NCBI RefSeq assembly: GCF_009733815.1
Contig: NZ_WNXY01000014.1
Coordinates: 40,460-104,459 of the forward strand
Length of the DNA stretch: 64,000 nt
Source: Pseudactinotalea suaedae
GTDB lineage: Bacteria; Actinomycetota; Actinomycetes; Actinomycetales; Beutenbergiaceae
Direction: 5' to 3'
The translations under genes were made by a program, and so were the position numbers. Each line of letters opens with the position of its first letter. Positions within the stretch are counted from its first letter, which is position 1. The notes beneath the pieces were generated by a model, which was not told the DNA's origin, ran no database searches, and worked only from the letters and a program-made list of their open reading frames with translations. Below, piece by piece: positions 50,905-61,724 of the stretch.

Positions 50905-52017
50905 GTGGCTACCGACTTTCCTGCCGAGATCGCGGCCCTTCGGGGAACGCTCGGCCAGATCCTCGCCGTGTCCAAGCCGGAGGAGCTGGAGCGGCGGATC
51001 GCCGAGCTCTCCGAGCAGGCGTCCGCACCCGACCTCTGGGACGACACCGATGCCGCGCAGCTCGTCACGAGCGAGCTGAGCCATGCCCAGTCCGAGCGCG
51101 ACCGGCTGAACGACATCGGCAACCGGATCGAGGACCTGGGCGCGCTGGTGGAGATGGCGCAGGAAGAGGGCGACGAGGAGGTCCTCGCCGAGGCCGACGC
51201 CGAGCTCGCGTCGCTGCGCGCGGCCATGTCGGAGCTCGAGGTGCGCACGCTGCTGGCGGGTGAGTTCGATGCACGCGCCGCCGTGGTCACCATCCGGGCG
51301 GGCGCCGGCGGCGTGGACGCCGCGGACTTCGCCGAGATGCTCATGCGCATGTACCTGCGCTGGGCCGAGCGCAAGGGTCACCCCACCAAGGTCATGGACA
51401 CCGCGTACGCCGAGGAGGCGGGCCTGAAGTCGGCCACCTTCGAGGTCAACGCCCCGTACGCGTTCGGCACGCTCTCGGTCGAGGCGGGCACCCACCGCCT
51501 GGTGCGGATCAGCCCGTTCGACAACCAGGGCCGGCGGCAGACCTCGTTCGCCGCCGTCGAGGTGATCCCGCTCATCGAGCAGACCGATCACATCGAGATC
51601 CCCGAGTCGGAGATCAAGGTCGACGTGTTCCGCTCCTCCGGCCCCGGCGGGCAGAGCGTCAACACCACCGACTCCGCCGTCCGGATGACGCACATCCCCA
51701 CCGGCATCGTCGTCTCGATGCAGAACGAGAAGTCCCAGATCCAGAACCGCGCCGCCGCGCTGCGCGTGCTCCAGGGCCGGCTGCTGCTGCGCCGCCGCGA
51801 AGAGGAGCAGGCGCAGAAGAAGGAGCTCGCGGGCGACGTCAAGGCCTCGTGGGGCGACCAGATGCGCTCCTACGTGCTGCAGCCGTACCAGATGGTCAAG
51901 GACCTGCGCACCGAGCACGAGTCCGGCAACCCCGCCGCCGTGTTCGACGGCGACATCGACGACTTCATCAACGCCGGGATCCGCTGGCGTCGCCAGCACG
52001 CCGACGACCCCAGCTGA
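50905..52017 (+). CDS. prfB: peptide chain release factor 2
   Basis: A 370-residue release factor ending translation at UGA and UAA. The stop-reading SPF motif is in [12 protein letters not shown] and the catalytic GGQ in [14 protein letters not shown]. It is a single continuous frame from a GTG start with no internal UGA, so the classical +1 frameshift autoregulation is absent. prfB before ftsE is common in actinobacteria. Confidence 0.96.
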   Translation: MATDFPAEIAALRGTLGQILAVSKPEELERRIAELSEQASAPDLWDDTDAAQLVTSELSHAQSERDRLNDIGNRIEDLGALVEMAQEEGDEEVLAEADAELASLRAAMSELEVRTLLAGEFDARAAVVTIRAGAGGVDAADFAEMLMRMYLRWAERKGHPTKVMDTAYAEEAGLKSATFEVNAPYAFGTLSVEAGTHRLVRISPFDNQGRRQTSFAAVEVIPLIEQTDHIEIPESEIKVDVFRSSGPGGQSVNTTDSAVRMTHIPTGIVVSMQNEKSQIQNRAAALRVLQGRLLLRRREEEQAQKKELAGDVKASWGDQMRSYVLQPYQMVKDLRTEHESGNPAAVFDGDIDDFINAGIRWRRQHADDPS

Positions 52018-52059
52018 CCCAGCTGACTTGGGCGGGGCTGCTGACCCGCGGCTCCTCCA

Positions 52060-52129
52060 CGAGATCGGACCCGCGGGTCGAGATCGGACCCCCGGCGGTC
52101 CGACCTCGAGCCGGAGGTCCGATCTCGAC
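52060..52129. repeat. direct-plus-inverted repeat array (2 + 2 copies)
   Basis: Between prfB and ftsE, CGAGATCGGACCC occurs at 52060 and 52079, followed by inverted copies at 52098 (one mismatch) and 52116. The outer parts GTCGAGATCGGACC (52077-52090) and its complement (52116-52129) pair over 14 bases. It can act as the terminator of prfB. Its layout copies that of the 49289-49507 array with a different unit. Confidence 0.8.
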
Positions 52130-52260
52130 GACGGCGCATGGCACCTGAGTGGTGTGCCTCACCCCGGCGTGTCAGCCGAGCATCCCGAGGTTTGCTGCCT
52201 ACCGTGGGCGATGGCCGGTCACCCGCACTTCCCCGTCATCGATCCCGGCCGAGAAGCCCA

Positions 52261-52952
<692 letters not shown>

Positions 52953-52956
<4 letters not shown>

Positions 52957-53867
52957 GGGCGCGGTTCGTCCTCGCCCAGATCGGCAACGGCCTGCGACGC
53001 AACGTCGCGATGGCGGTCTCGGTCGTGCTGGTCACGTTCATCTCCCTCACCTTCGTGGGGGCCGCCGCGCTCCTGCAGATGCAGGTCGACAAGGCCAAGG
53101 ACGACTGGTACGACCGCGTCGAGGTCAACGTCTACCTGTGCCCGGCCGGTGAGCCGTCCGTGGCGTGCCCTGACGGCGAGGTCACCGAGGACCAGCGAGC
53201 CGAGATCCAGGCGCTGCTGGAGTCCGAGGCGCTGTCCGACTACGTCCAGACCGTCTACCTGGAGACCAAGGCGCAGGCCTGGGAGGCCTTCCAGGAACGG
53301 TTCGGCGACCAGGAGTGGGCGCAGCGGATCACCGAGGACCAGATGCAGTACTCGTTCCGGGTGAAGCTGGTGGACCCCGAGCAGTACCAGCTGATCTACG
53401 ACGAGCTCTCGGGCCGACCGGGGGTGCAGCAGGTCATCGACCAGCGCAGCATCCTGGAACCGCTGTTCCTCGTGCTCAACCGTGCGACGTTGATCTCGGT
53501 CGGTCTCGCCGTGCTGATGACGGTGACGGCGGTCCTGCTGATCACCACGACCATCCGGCTCTCGGCGATGAGCCGGCGCCGTGAGACCGAGATCATGCGC
53601 CTGGTGGGCGCCTCGAACCTGTTCATCCAGCTGCCGTTCATGCTGGAGGGCGCGATCGCTGCGCTCCTGGGTGCCGTGCTGGCCGTGGGCGGGCTGTGGC
53701 TGGGCGTGCGCTACATCATCGAGGACTGGTTGGCCGAGTCCGTGCGGTTCATGCCGTTCGTCGACACGGCGGACGTGCTCACGGTGGCACCGATCCTGGT
53801 CGCTGTCGGGATCGGTCTGGCCGTGATCAGCTCGCTGGTCACCCTGAGCCGTTATACGAAGGTGTAG
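52953..53867 (+). CDS. ftsX: cell division protein FtsX
   Basis: A 304-residue membrane protein with four membrane helices (about 18-38, 180-205, 228-252 and 276-299) and a large extracellular loop between the first two, which usually holds the hydrolase partner. The loop has a Cys pair ([10 protein letters not shown]). [13 protein letters not shown] is a hallmark. It overlaps ftsE by 4 bases and precedes the M23 gene. Confidence 0.95.
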
Positions 53868-53877
53868 GGCTGAACTC

Positions 53878-55290
53878 ATGACCGCGACACGTAGGCAGCG
53901 CGGGCACTGGATGCGCACGACGGCCAGCGCCGCCGTCGCGCTCCTGCTCCTGGGGGCGACGATCGGGCCCGCCGCGGCGGACCTCGACGAGCTCGAGGAG
54001 CAGCAGGAGCAGGTCGAGCAGGAGCGCGAAGAGGTGGTTGCGGCGCTCGAGGGCACCGACACCGCGCTCGCGGAGACCTACCTCGAGCTGGACGACATCA
54101 ACCGGCGGCTGCCGGTGGCCCAGCAGGAGCTGGTGGTCGCCAACGAGGAGCTCGCCGCGTCCGAGCGCCACCTGGACGAGGTCCAGGGTCGGCTCGAGGT
54201 CGCGCGCCAGCAGCAGACCGACCTCGAGGTGGAGATCGCGGCGGGCGAGGCCGAGATCGACGACACCGAGTACGCGATGGGCGAGGTCGCGCGTACCGCC
54301 TACCGGGGCGGCGACGGGATGGGCACGCTGTCCCTGATCTTCGGTGCCGGCTCGGCCGAGGAGTTCGCGTCGGACTACTCGGCGATGAGCTCGGCGCTCC
54401 GCACGCAGAACCAGACGCTGACCGACCTGGAGAACCTGCAGGCGGTGAACCGGAACCGGCAGGTGCGTCTGGACGCCGTCGAGGAGCGCATCGTCGAGCT
54501 CGAGATCGAGGCACAGACCGCCGTCGAGGTGGCCGAGGTCGCCCGGCAGCGCGCATCCGACCTGGTCGTGGAGATCACCCAGCTGAAGTCGGAGCAGGAG
54601 ACCAAGGCCGCCGAGCTCGAGCAGGCGCGTGAGGACTACGCGGCCAAGCAGGCCGAGCTCGAGGCCGAGAACGAGCGTCTCTCGCAGGAGATCGCCGACG
54701 AGATCGCCGCGATCGCTGCCCGTGAGGCAGCCGAGCGGGAGCGGCAGCGGCAGGCTGAGATCGAGCGTCAGCAGCAGCAACAGCAGAGCTCCGGCGGCGG
54801 CGGTGGCGGGTCCGGTGGCGGCGCTGGCGGCGGCGGTTCCGGAGGCGGTGGCGGAGGCGGAGGCGGCGGCGGGTCGTCGAGCGGGTTCATCTCCCCGGTG
54901 AGCCGATCGCTGCACGTGACCTCGCCGTACGGCATGCGTTGGTACCCGATCACCGGTGGTTACTGGTTCCACCAGGGTGTTGACCTGCGGTCGGGCTGCG
55001 GCGAGTCGCAGATGTCGGTGGCCTCGGGCACGGTCGTCGGGGTGCGCCCCGCGGCGGGCAACGGCACCCACGGCAACCAGGTGCTGGTCAACCACGGGGT
55101 CATCGGCGGCAACTCCTGGGTGAGCGTGTACAACCACCTGTCGCGGTTCGCGGTCAGCGTGGGGCAGAGCGTCTCGCAGGGGCAGGCGATCGGCTACACC
55201 GGTGCCACCGGCAACGTCACCGGGTGCCACGTGCACCTGGAGCTGTGGCGCAACGGCGCGACCGTCAACCCGATGCCGTACATCTCCTGA
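53878..55290 (+). CDS. M23 peptidase with coiled coil, likely FtsEX partner
   Basis: A 470-residue secreted protein. Signal peptide (about 12-34), long coiled coil (35-300), a Gln run and an almost pure Gly/Ser linker (about 300-335), then an M23 metallopeptidase domain with HQGVDLR and HVHLELW zinc motifs. Coiled-coil plus M23 proteins next to ftsEX (EnvC-like) are activated by FtsX and cut or regulate cutting of peptidoglycan. Here the zinc ligands look intact, so it may cut directly. Confidence 0.9.
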   Translation: MTATRRQRGHWMRTTASAAVALLLLGATIGPAAADLDELEEQQEQVEQEREEVVAALEGTDTALAETYLELDDINRRLPVAQQELVVANEELAASERHLDEVQGRLEVARQQQTDLEVEIAAGEAEIDDTEYAMGEVARTAYRGGDGMGTLSLIFGAGSAEEFASDYSAMSSALRTQNQTLTDLENLQAVNRNRQVRLDAVEERIVELEIEAQTAVEVAEVARQRASDLVVEITQLKSEQETKAAELEQAREDYAAKQAELEAENERLSQEIADEIAAIAAREAAERERQRQAEIERQQQQQQSSGGGGGGSGGGAGGGGSGGGGGGGGGGGSSSGFISPVSRSLHVTSPYGMRWYPITGGYWFHQGVDLRSGCGESQMSVASGTVVGVRPAAGNGTHGNQVLVNHGVIGGNSWVSVYNHLSRFAVSVGQSVSQGQAIGYTGATGNVTGCHVHLELWRNGATVNPMPYIS

Positions 55291-55403
55291 CCCAGGCAGG
55301 GCGAGACCATCGTGCCGCTGACGGCGAAAAGGTGGGGTTCCGCCGTCGGGCCTGACCTACGCTGGTTCGGCCACGCGTCAGGGGCGGGGCAGGAGAGGGA
55401 GCT

Positions 55404-55922
55404 GTGAGCAACGTCAAGGGCGGTGCCAAGAAGAAGAAGGTGCCCGCGGGGGTCGATCCGCGCACCGTGAAGAACGTGGTCGCGCGCAACAAGAAGGCCC
55501 GTCACGACTACCACGTCGACGACACCTACGAGGCTGGGCTGTCGCTGACCGGCACCGAGGTCAAGAGCCTCCGTGCGGGGCGGGCGTCGCTGGTGGACGG
55601 CTGGGTCTCGGTCGAGAACGGCGAGGCCTGGCTGGAGGGTGTCCACATCCCCGAGTACACGCAGGGGACCTGGACCAACCACCCGGTGCGACGCAGGCGC
55701 AAGCTGCTCCTGCACCGGCTCGAGATCGACAAGCTCGCCCAGACGACGCGCGAGAAGGGCCGCACGATCGTGCCCCTGGAGCTCTACTTCATCGGCGGCC
55801 GCGCCAAGGTCGAGATCGCGACGGCGCGAGGCAAGCAGGAGTGGGACAAGCGGGAGACGCTGCGGCGCCAGCAGGACGAGCGTGAGGCGCAGCGCGAGAT
55901 GAGCGCGCGCCGCCACGGCTGA
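55404..55922 (+). CDS. smpB: SsrA-binding protein SmpB
   Basis: A 172-residue RNA-binding protein. [33 protein letters not shown] and the [12 protein letters not shown] block are SmpB hallmarks; the C-terminal tail that enters the mRNA channel is basic. It binds tmRNA, encoded 2 kb downstream, and rescues stalled ribosomes. GTG start. The Lys-rich N-terminal extension (KKKK) is longer than in E. coli. Confidence 0.95.
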   Translation: MSNVKGGAKKKKVPAGVDPRTVKNVVARNKKARHDYHVDDTYEAGLSLTGTEVKSLRAGRASLVDGWVSVENGEAWLEGVHIPEYTQGTWTNHPVRRRRKLLLHRLEIDKLAQTTREKGRTIVPLELYFIGGRAKVEIATARGKQEWDKRETLRRQQDEREAQREMSARRHG

Positions 55923-55996
55923 CTCCGCCGGCTCGGGGAGTTCTGTCCGTCGGACGGCTGAGGTCCGGCCACCGGCGGCCGATTAGCCTGGCAGGC

Positions 55997-57853
55997 ATGA
56001 CTCGACGGGCGCCTCTGACGTTGCTGCTGTCCCTGGTGCTGGCGCTCCTGGCCGTGGCGCTGGTGCTGCCGGCCTCCACCGCCAGCGCCGACGACCAGGG
56101 CGACCGCGAGATCACCCGGTACGCCGTGGAGGCGACCGCACAGGCCGACGGCACGCTCGACGTGCGGCAGGAGATCGACCTCGACTTCGCGAGTACCCCC
56201 GGGCACGGGCTGTTCCTCACGCTGGTGACCCGGCAGGAGATCGACGGCGACCCCGACCACTACCGGGTGCTGGAGGTGAGCGGCGTCGAGGTGACCTCAC
56301 CCACCGGAGCGCCGACCGAGCTCGAGCTCGACGAGAGCGACACGGGTCTGGTGATCCGGATCGGCGACGAGGACATCGACGACGTCTCGGGTGTGCAGAC
56401 CTACGTGGTCACCTACACGGTGGCGGGCGTGCCGAACTCCGGGGTCGGCGAGGCCGGCGAGGACGAGATCTACTGGAACGTCATCGGCTCGGGCTTCGAG
56501 CTGCCGATCTCCAACGTGTCCGTGGCCCTGCGCGGACCGGTGATGCCCGAGGAGATCGCCTGCTTCACCGGCGGCGTCGGGTCGATCAACCAGTGCGCCT
56601 CGTACCGGGTGTCCGACGACGTGGCGACCTTCGAGCAGGACCGGTTGCGCGAGGGCCAGGGCATGAGCGTCGTGGCGTCCTACCCAGGTGGGACGTTCGG
56701 GGGAGTGGAGCCGATCCTGGCGCCGCGGCGCACGTTCGCCAACGGCATCGGGCTGGGCACGCCCGCCGTCCCGGTCTCGGGAGCGCTGGCGCTGGTCGCG
56801 GTCGGCGGTGTGGCCGCGTTCGCGCGCCGCCGCGGACGCGACATCGCCTACCAGGGGCTGACGCCCGGTCTGCAGCCGACCACGGCGGAGGGTGCCGCTG
56901 CCGTGGGCCCGCGCAGGAAGACGCCTGTCACCGTGCAGTTCACGCCGCCGGCCGACGTGCTGCCCGGCGAGCTGGGCACGCTGACCGACGAGCGCGCCGA
57001 CCGGCGTGACGTCACCGCCACCATCTTCGACCTCGCGGTCCGGGGGTTCCTGCGCATCGAGGAGATCGAGGGCTCGAAGAAGCCGGACTGGCGGCTGATC
57101 CGGAACCTGGACGCCGACTGGGACGAGCTGCGACCGTACGAGCGCACCCTGCTCCGGAGCATCTTCAGCACCAGCGGTGAGAAGAAGCGGCTGAGCAAGC
57201 TGGGAGAGCGGTTCGCCGAGGGGGTGAGCGACACCCAGGAGCAGCTGTACGAGGAGATGGTCGAACGCGGCTGGTTCAAGCACTCGCCCCAGACGGTGCG
57301 CCGGTCCTGGGCGGGGATGGGGTTCCTGGTGCTGGCCGGCGGCATCCTGGCCACGCTGCTGCTCTCGTTCCTGGTGGGCTGGGGCTTGCTCGGCGTGCCG
57401 GTGATCCTCGCGGGCATCGCGATCATGGTCGCGGCGCCCACCGCACCCGCGCGCACCGCCGACGGCAGCGCGGTGCTGGCGCAGGCGCTCGGCTTCAAGC
57501 TCTACATCGAGACCGCCGAGGCGCGCACGCTCCGGTTCGAGGCCGGCGAGGACATTTTCTCGAAGTACCTGCCGTACGCCATGACGTTCGGGCTCGAGGA
57601 CCGCTGGGTGGGGATCTTCGCCGAGCTCGCCAAGCAGGGGGCCGACCTGCCCACGCCGGCCTGGTACGTCGGTCACACCCCGGCGATGATGCTGTGGTCC
57701 TCGGGGTTCGGGGAGACGGTCAACTCCTTCGCCTCGGCCGCTGACATCGCGGTCGCGAGCGCGACGCCGGCCTCCTCGGGCGGGTCCGGGTTCTCGAGCG
57801 GGGGCGGCTTCTCCGGCGGTGGTGTCGGCGGCGGAGGTGGCGGCGGCTGGTGA
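55997..57853 (+). CDS. DUF2207-type membrane protein
   Basis: A 618-residue protein. Signal peptide (about 1-32), an extracellular beta-rich DUF2207 domain (about 36-235, starting RYAVEATAQADGTLDVRQEIDLDF), a membrane helix near 255-275, a cytoplasmic part with a winged-helix-like segment (PGELGTLTDERADRRDVTATIFDLAVRGFL), two more helices (about 437-480), and a Gly/Ser-rich tail ending GGGGGGGW. Found in many actinobacteria; the role is unknown. Confidence 0.88.
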   Translation: MTRRAPLTLLLSLVLALLAVALVLPASTASADDQGDREITRYAVEATAQADGTLDVRQEIDLDFASTPGHGLFLTLVTRQEIDGDPDHYRVLEVSGVEVTSPTGAPTELELDESDTGLVIRIGDEDIDDVSGVQTYVVTYTVAGVPNSGVGEAGEDEIYWNVIGSGFELPISNVSVALRGPVMPEEIACFTGGVGSINQCASYRVSDDVATFEQDRLREGQGMSVVASYPGGTFGGVEPILAPRRTFANGIGLGTPAVPVSGALALVAVGGVAAFARRRGRDIAYQGLTPGLQPTTAEGAAAVGPRRKTPVTVQFTPPADVLPGELGTLTDERADRRDVTATIFDLAVRGFLRIEEIEGSKKPDWRLIRNLDADWDELRPYERTLLRSIFSTSGEKKRLSKLGERFAEGVSDTQEQLYEEMVERGWFKHSPQTVRRSWAGMGFLVLAGGILATLLLSFLVGWGLLGVPVILAGIAIMVAAPTAPARTADGSAVLAQALGFKLYIETAEARTLRFEAGEDIFSKYLPYAMTFGLEDRWVGIFAELAKQGADLPTPAWYVGHTPAMMLWSSGFGETVNSFASAADIAVASATPASSGGSGFSSGGGFSGGGVGGGGGGGW

Positions 57854-58080
57854 GCCGCGCCCCCGGCGAGCGATCGCCCGACGGCGACCGGTCGCCGTCG
57901 GGAATGAGGTGGGGGCCTGGGCTGTTGAAGGGATAGCATGGCTGGGTCGCGGGTTCACGGACCAGCGGTGCTTGATAACTGAACAGGGGGGTGATCGGTT
58001 TCGACGATGGCTGTCGTACCAGTAGAAGCGGGTCGAGGATGCATGGTTATCTCGTAAACGCTCCATGCAAACCCATAGGT

Positions 58081-58119
58081 GCCGATTCCAAGCGCACCGA
58101 GTTCGCCCTCGCCGCCTGA
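58081..58119 (+). other. tmRNA tag reading frame
   Basis: GCC at 58081 begins the proteolysis tag ADSKRTEFALAA, ended by TGA at 58117. The tag end ALAA directs tagged proteins to ClpXP. Similar tags are found in Micrococcales and related actinobacteria. Confidence 0.9.
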
Positions 58120-58324
58120 GCGAGTGTGACTCCGCCAGTCCGGGCTAGCTTCCGTCCCGGGTCCTGGCGTCATCTAGGAAGCCACTGCTCGCAGTCCTCG
58201 TCATCGGGGCTGCGGGGACACTCAGATGACTGAGCCTGTCAGCGACTTGTCTGCGTGATCGCTGGGGCCGAGAAACTCAATAGCAGACTGCACCCGGAGA
58301 AGTCCTGGTTCAGAGCTATCGGAC

Positions 58325-58349
58325 GCGGGTTCGATTCCCGCCACCTCCA
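58325..58349 (+). other. candidate att core at the ssrA 3' end
   Basis: The T-arm and acceptor end of ssrA adjoin a tyrosine integrase gene, a classical integration target. The element keeps ssrA intact. The second copy of this sequence should mark the other end of the island, but it is not within the window. Confidence 0.6.
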
Positions 58350-58356
58350 CGACGAA

Positions 58357-58387
58357 GCGCCGTGTACCCTTGGTACACGGCGCTTTT
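58357..58387 (+). terminator. intrinsic terminator of ssrA
   Basis: GCGCCGTGTACC pairs perfectly with GGTACACGGCGC over a 3-base loop and is followed by TTTT, the textbook form of a rho-independent terminator, 8 bases after the tmRNA end. Confidence 0.9.
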
Positions 58388-58505
58388 CGTTGCAATCACA
58401 ACGTTTGCAGCGATCGGCGCCGTACGCAGGAGTTGGCACAGATGGGCCCGAAATGGCACCAAAGTTGTCACACAGCTGTCACAGCGGAGCGAGTGGAGAT
58501 CGCAG

Positions 58506-59681
58506 ATGGCGCGTCCGGGGACCTTGCCCAGGGGGATCTCGCTCTACCGCGGACGCTATCGCGCCCGCCTCACGGTCGACGGCGAGACGCATGCGCTCGG
58601 GATGTTCGACGCGCTGGGAGACGCGAAGGCGGCGCTAGCGATCGCCAAGGGTGAGGCAGTCCGCGGCGCTTTCGTGCCGCCGTCGGCGATTCGGGCGCAG
58701 CGGCGAGCTGTCGCCGAGCGCGAGGCAGTGGAGTCGTTGACCGTGGGGGAGTGGGCGCAGTCCTGGCTCGCCGAGATGGACGCCAACCCGAAGCGATCCC
58801 ACGCCACCGTGGTCAGCTACACCTCGGTGCTCCGCAACCACGTGCTGCCGACGCTGGGTGAGGTGCGGCTGGTGGATCTGACGACGCACCAGGTCGCAGA
58901 GCTGTTGAGCGAGCTCCGGGTGCGGCCATCGGCACGGCACCCTGGGGCGAAGGCGAACGGTGTGACGCACACGACCACGATCGTGCTGCGATCGATGATC
59001 AACTCGGCGGTCAAGCGTGAGATCGGAGGTCTGACCGCGTTCCGCTTCCCGGAGGCCGTCGGTCACGTCAGGGTGCGGCCAGCCGAGGAAGACGGCGACG
59101 TCGCGACACCGGCTGAGGTGGCCGCGATGGCCGAGGCGATGCCCGCGCACCTGCGGATCGCCGTGCCGCTGGCGGCGTGGTGCGCGTTGCGGCTGGGCGA
59201 GGTGCTAGGTCTGGAGCGTCGCGATCTGGAACACCTGGACGACCCAGCGCGCGCAAAGCTGCACGTGCGGCGGCAGTGGAACGCCAAGGCGCACGCGATC
59301 ACCGACCCCAAAGCCGACTCAGCGAGATCGATCGCGATCCCGAGGTTCCTGCTGCCGGATCTGGTGACCCATTTGGATGCGTTCACGTCAGCGATGCCAA
59401 CCAGCACGGTGCTGAGGGGCCGGCGGCGAGACGAGCGGGTCTCCCAGACGGCCTTCGACAACTCCTGGCGGCAGGCCCGTAAGGACGTGCGCCCGACGTT
59501 CCGCTTCCACGACCTGCGCCACACTGGCCTGACCATCTATGCCCAGCAGGGCGCGACGCTAGCCGAGCTGCTGCACCGGGGCGGCCACAGCGATGTGAGT
59601 GTCGCCTTGAGGTACCAGCACGCAACTGTCGAACGAGACCGGGCTTTGACGGATCGTCTCAGCGAAGCAATCTCGATCTGA
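58506..59681 (+). CDS. tyrosine site-specific integrase
   Basis: A 391-residue recombinase. The ATG at 58506 is chosen; upstream frame overlaps the terminator. N-terminal AP2-like DNA-binding part (ISLYRGRYRARLTVDGE, residues 11-35), core-binding domain (about 78-180) and catalytic domain with R229 (CALRLGEV), H335 and R338 (HDLRHT), H361 (GHSD) and Tyr370 (RYQHA). All catalytic residues are present. It should insert the island into ssrA. Confidence 0.93.
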   Translation: MARPGTLPRGISLYRGRYRARLTVDGETHALGMFDALGDAKAALAIAKGEAVRGAFVPPSAIRAQRRAVAEREAVESLTVGEWAQSWLAEMDANPKRSHATVVSYTSVLRNHVLPTLGEVRLVDLTTHQVAELLSELRVRPSARHPGAKANGVTHTTTIVLRSMINSAVKREIGGLTAFRFPEAVGHVRVRPAEEDGDVATPAEVAAMAEAMPAHLRIAVPLAAWCALRLGEVLGLERRDLEHLDDPARAKLHVRRQWNAKAHAITDPKADSARSIAIPRFLLPDLVTHLDAFTSAMPTSTVLRGRRRDERVSQTAFDNSWRQARKDVRPTFRFHDLRHTGLTIYAQQGATLAELLHRGGHSDVSVALRYQHATVERDRALTDRLSEAISI

Positions 59682-59796
59682 AGGCGGTGCCTGATTGCAC
59701 AGCCGGCCGGCTTTCCATCGGCGACGTCAGGTTTACGGACCCCGCGTCATTGGCTTGAGCGGCAGGTTCGCTTCCCTGATTGGCAAGGAGACTCAC

Positions 59797-60423
59797 ATGG
59801 TCGGCACACGAGAAGACCTGCTCTACCAGCACGTCATCGAGACCCTCGACACAGATCTTGGCGAGTGGCCAGGCGGCTATCCAGACGCAATCGAGCTCGC
59901 GTTGATCGATGCCATCTATTCGGTCCGTGCTCGATACGGTGACCGAGAGCGCAAGACCGGCGTGGTTGGCGTTGTCTACCGCTGGCGCACCTGGCGAGCA
60001 GGGAGTACCGACGACCTGAGCGTGTTGGCTACGACCTCAGCAAGCGATCTTCGGAGCGTCGTATCCAACAATGGCCGATTGGCCCGGCGCTACAAGGCGG
60101 AGGTTGTCGTCGATGCCGCGCGAGCGCTCCTCGACATGGACGTCAAGACCGCCGCTGACTTCCGCGCCGCTCCCGAAGGGCTTCGGTCGGCGTATCTCAG
60201 CGTCAAGGGCTGTGGGCCGGTGACCTGGCGCTACCTTCGGATGCTCCTAGGTCAGAGCGACATCAAGCCAGACACATGGGTGATGAAGTTCGTCAGGGAA
60301 GCGGTGCCAGCGGTTGGAGACAGTGACGCGGCCGCTGCACTGCTGACCGGCGTCGCCGACCGCCTGCGCGTCGACACGCGAGAACTTGATCATGCCATCT
60401 GGAATTACCAGCGAACCCGGTGA
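59797..60423 (+). CDS. HhH-type DNA glycosylase-like protein
   Basis: A 208-residue protein with an ideal AAGGAG ribosome binding site. Helical throughout; SVKGCGPVTWRYLRMLLG (residues 135-152) is a helix-hairpin-helix motif and KPDTWVMKF follows with an Asp (159) placed like the catalytic Asp of HhH-GPD glycosylases. No iron-sulfur Cys set is seen. On this island it may be a defence or repair gene. Family assignment is moderate. Confidence 0.65.
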   Translation: MVGTREDLLYQHVIETLDTDLGEWPGGYPDAIELALIDAIYSVRARYGDRERKTGVVGVVYRWRTWRAGSTDDLSVLATTSASDLRSVVSNNGRLARRYKAEVVVDAARALLDMDVKTAADFRAAPEGLRSAYLSVKGCGPVTWRYLRMLLGQSDIKPDTWVMKFVREAVPAVGDSDAAAALLTGVADRLRVDTRELDHAIWNYQRTR

Positions 60424-60574
60424 CGGGTTCCGCCCATTCTTCGACTACTGGGCAGTGGTGATGGCCGAAGTCCCAAGCGCCGACCAAGGTACTCAGTTGA
60501 GCACCCATAGCGGTGCCTGACCCACTTCCGTGGACGCCTTGCCTGGGCGACGATCGCCCCGGAGAGGAGTCAAG

Positions 60575-60858
60575 ATGCCTGCTGCCATGTCGCCGGAGTT
60601 TCAGCGTCGTGCTCTGGATTTGGTTGCGGCTGGAGCCGGTCGCGGCGATAGCGCGCAATCTCGGGATCAGCGGGTCGTGTCTGGCGTTGCTGGACGGACC
60701 GAGACGAGGTCGATTCCCGCCGCCGTGGGGGGCTGACCACTGCGGAGCATCGCGAGCTGATCGAGCTGCGCCGCCGCAACCGGGTGCTGGAGACCAGGAT
60801 CGAGATCCTGGAACGGACCAGCGCGTACTTCGCGTGGGAGGACGTGCTCTTAGAATGA
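60575..60858 (+). pseudogene. IS3-family orfA remnant
   Basis: The beginning MPAAMSPEFQRRALDLVAA follows GGAGAGGAG and is a normal orfA start, but the frame must change at least twice to keep the rest: EPVAAIARNLGIS and then LTTAEHRELIELRRRNRVLE (leucine-zipper-like part). No functional protein is expected. Confidence 0.8.
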
Positions 60859-61724
60859 GGTTTCGGCTCCCCCGCGAGCTCGCCGCCGACGGCCTCGACA
60901 TGGCTGGACCTGCCGGTTCGTGCGGCTCTCCCGCTCGGGCTACGGCTGGCAGCATCGCCGGTCCAGCGTTCGAGCGGTCGCCGACGCCGACGCCGACCTG
61001 AGCCGCGCCAGCGCGGCGATCGATCTGGGCTCTCGCGGCACCTACAGGGCGCCGCGGGTACAGGCCGAGCTGGTGCTGGGAAGTGGGATGCGGTGCGGCC
61101 GCAAACCCGTGGCCCGGCTGATGCGCGGCGCAGATGCGCGGATCTGCCACCGACGCAAGCGGCCTGACTGGCGCCCAGCGCCGGCCACCCATGCTGACTC
61201 TTATGCGTCGCGGGTTCACCGCTGACGCCCCGGACCGGTTGTGGCTCACGACAATCACCGAGCACCGCGCCCGCGAGGCTCGATCTACTACTGCGCGGTC
61301 ATCAATGCCTTCTCCCACCGCATGGTGGGCTGGTCGATCGCGGACCACCTGCGCACCGACGTGTCGTCGACGCGCTGCAGATGGCCCGCGGGGCGCGCCG
61401 CTCAGCGCCCGGCACGACCGTGCACGCCGATCGCGGAGCCAGTACACCTCCTGGGCCTTCGGGCACCGGCTGCGCCAAGCCGGGCTGCTCGGCCCGGTTG
61501 GCCGAGTCGCGTCCTCGATCGACAACGCTCATCGAGTCGTTCTGGTCGACCATGCAACGCGAGCTGCTCGACCGCCACGCCTCGCAGAGGCGCAGAGAGC
61601 TGGCCTCGGCGACCTTCGAGCGGATCGAAGGCTTCTACAACCCTCGCCGCCGCCACAGCACCCGGGGCAACCGATCCCCGGCCGAGTGCGAAGCCCAAAA
61701 CACCGCCGCGAACCCCGCGGCATG
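60855..61724 (+). pseudogene. IS3-family orfB (DDE transposase) remnant
   Basis: Recognisable blocks occur in all three frames: SRGTYRAPRVQAEL, WLTTITEHRARE, YYCAVINAFSHRMVGWSIAD, HADRGA, YTSWAFGHRLRQAGLLG and IESFWSTMQRELLDR, ending with FYNPRRRHS. The first catalytic Asp (normally WLTDIT) is Thr, and five or more frameshifts are needed. The element is dead. Confidence 0.85.

Larger units (their letters stand above)
57987..58349 (+). ncRNA. ssrA: transfer-messenger RNA
   Basis: The 5' end GGGGGTGATCGGTTTCGACG and the 3' end with the T-arm GGGTTCGATTCCCGCC are typical. GGGGGTG (57987-57993) pairs with CACCTCC (58342-58348), giving the 7-bp acceptor stem; CCA is not encoded. The tag frame encodes ADSKRTEFALAA. 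Length about 363 bases. The 3' end is the insertion site of a second element. Rescue of stalled ribosomes together with SmpB. Confidence 0.95.

Noticed and set aside
50905..52017. Programmed +1 frameshift in prfB
   Set aside because: The frame is continuous from the GTG start with no early TGA, so that regulation is absent here.
56297..58066. 589-codon minus-strand frame over the DUF2207 gene and ssrA start
   Set aside because: Antisense, overlaps tmRNA, and has low-complexity Arg/Gly composition.
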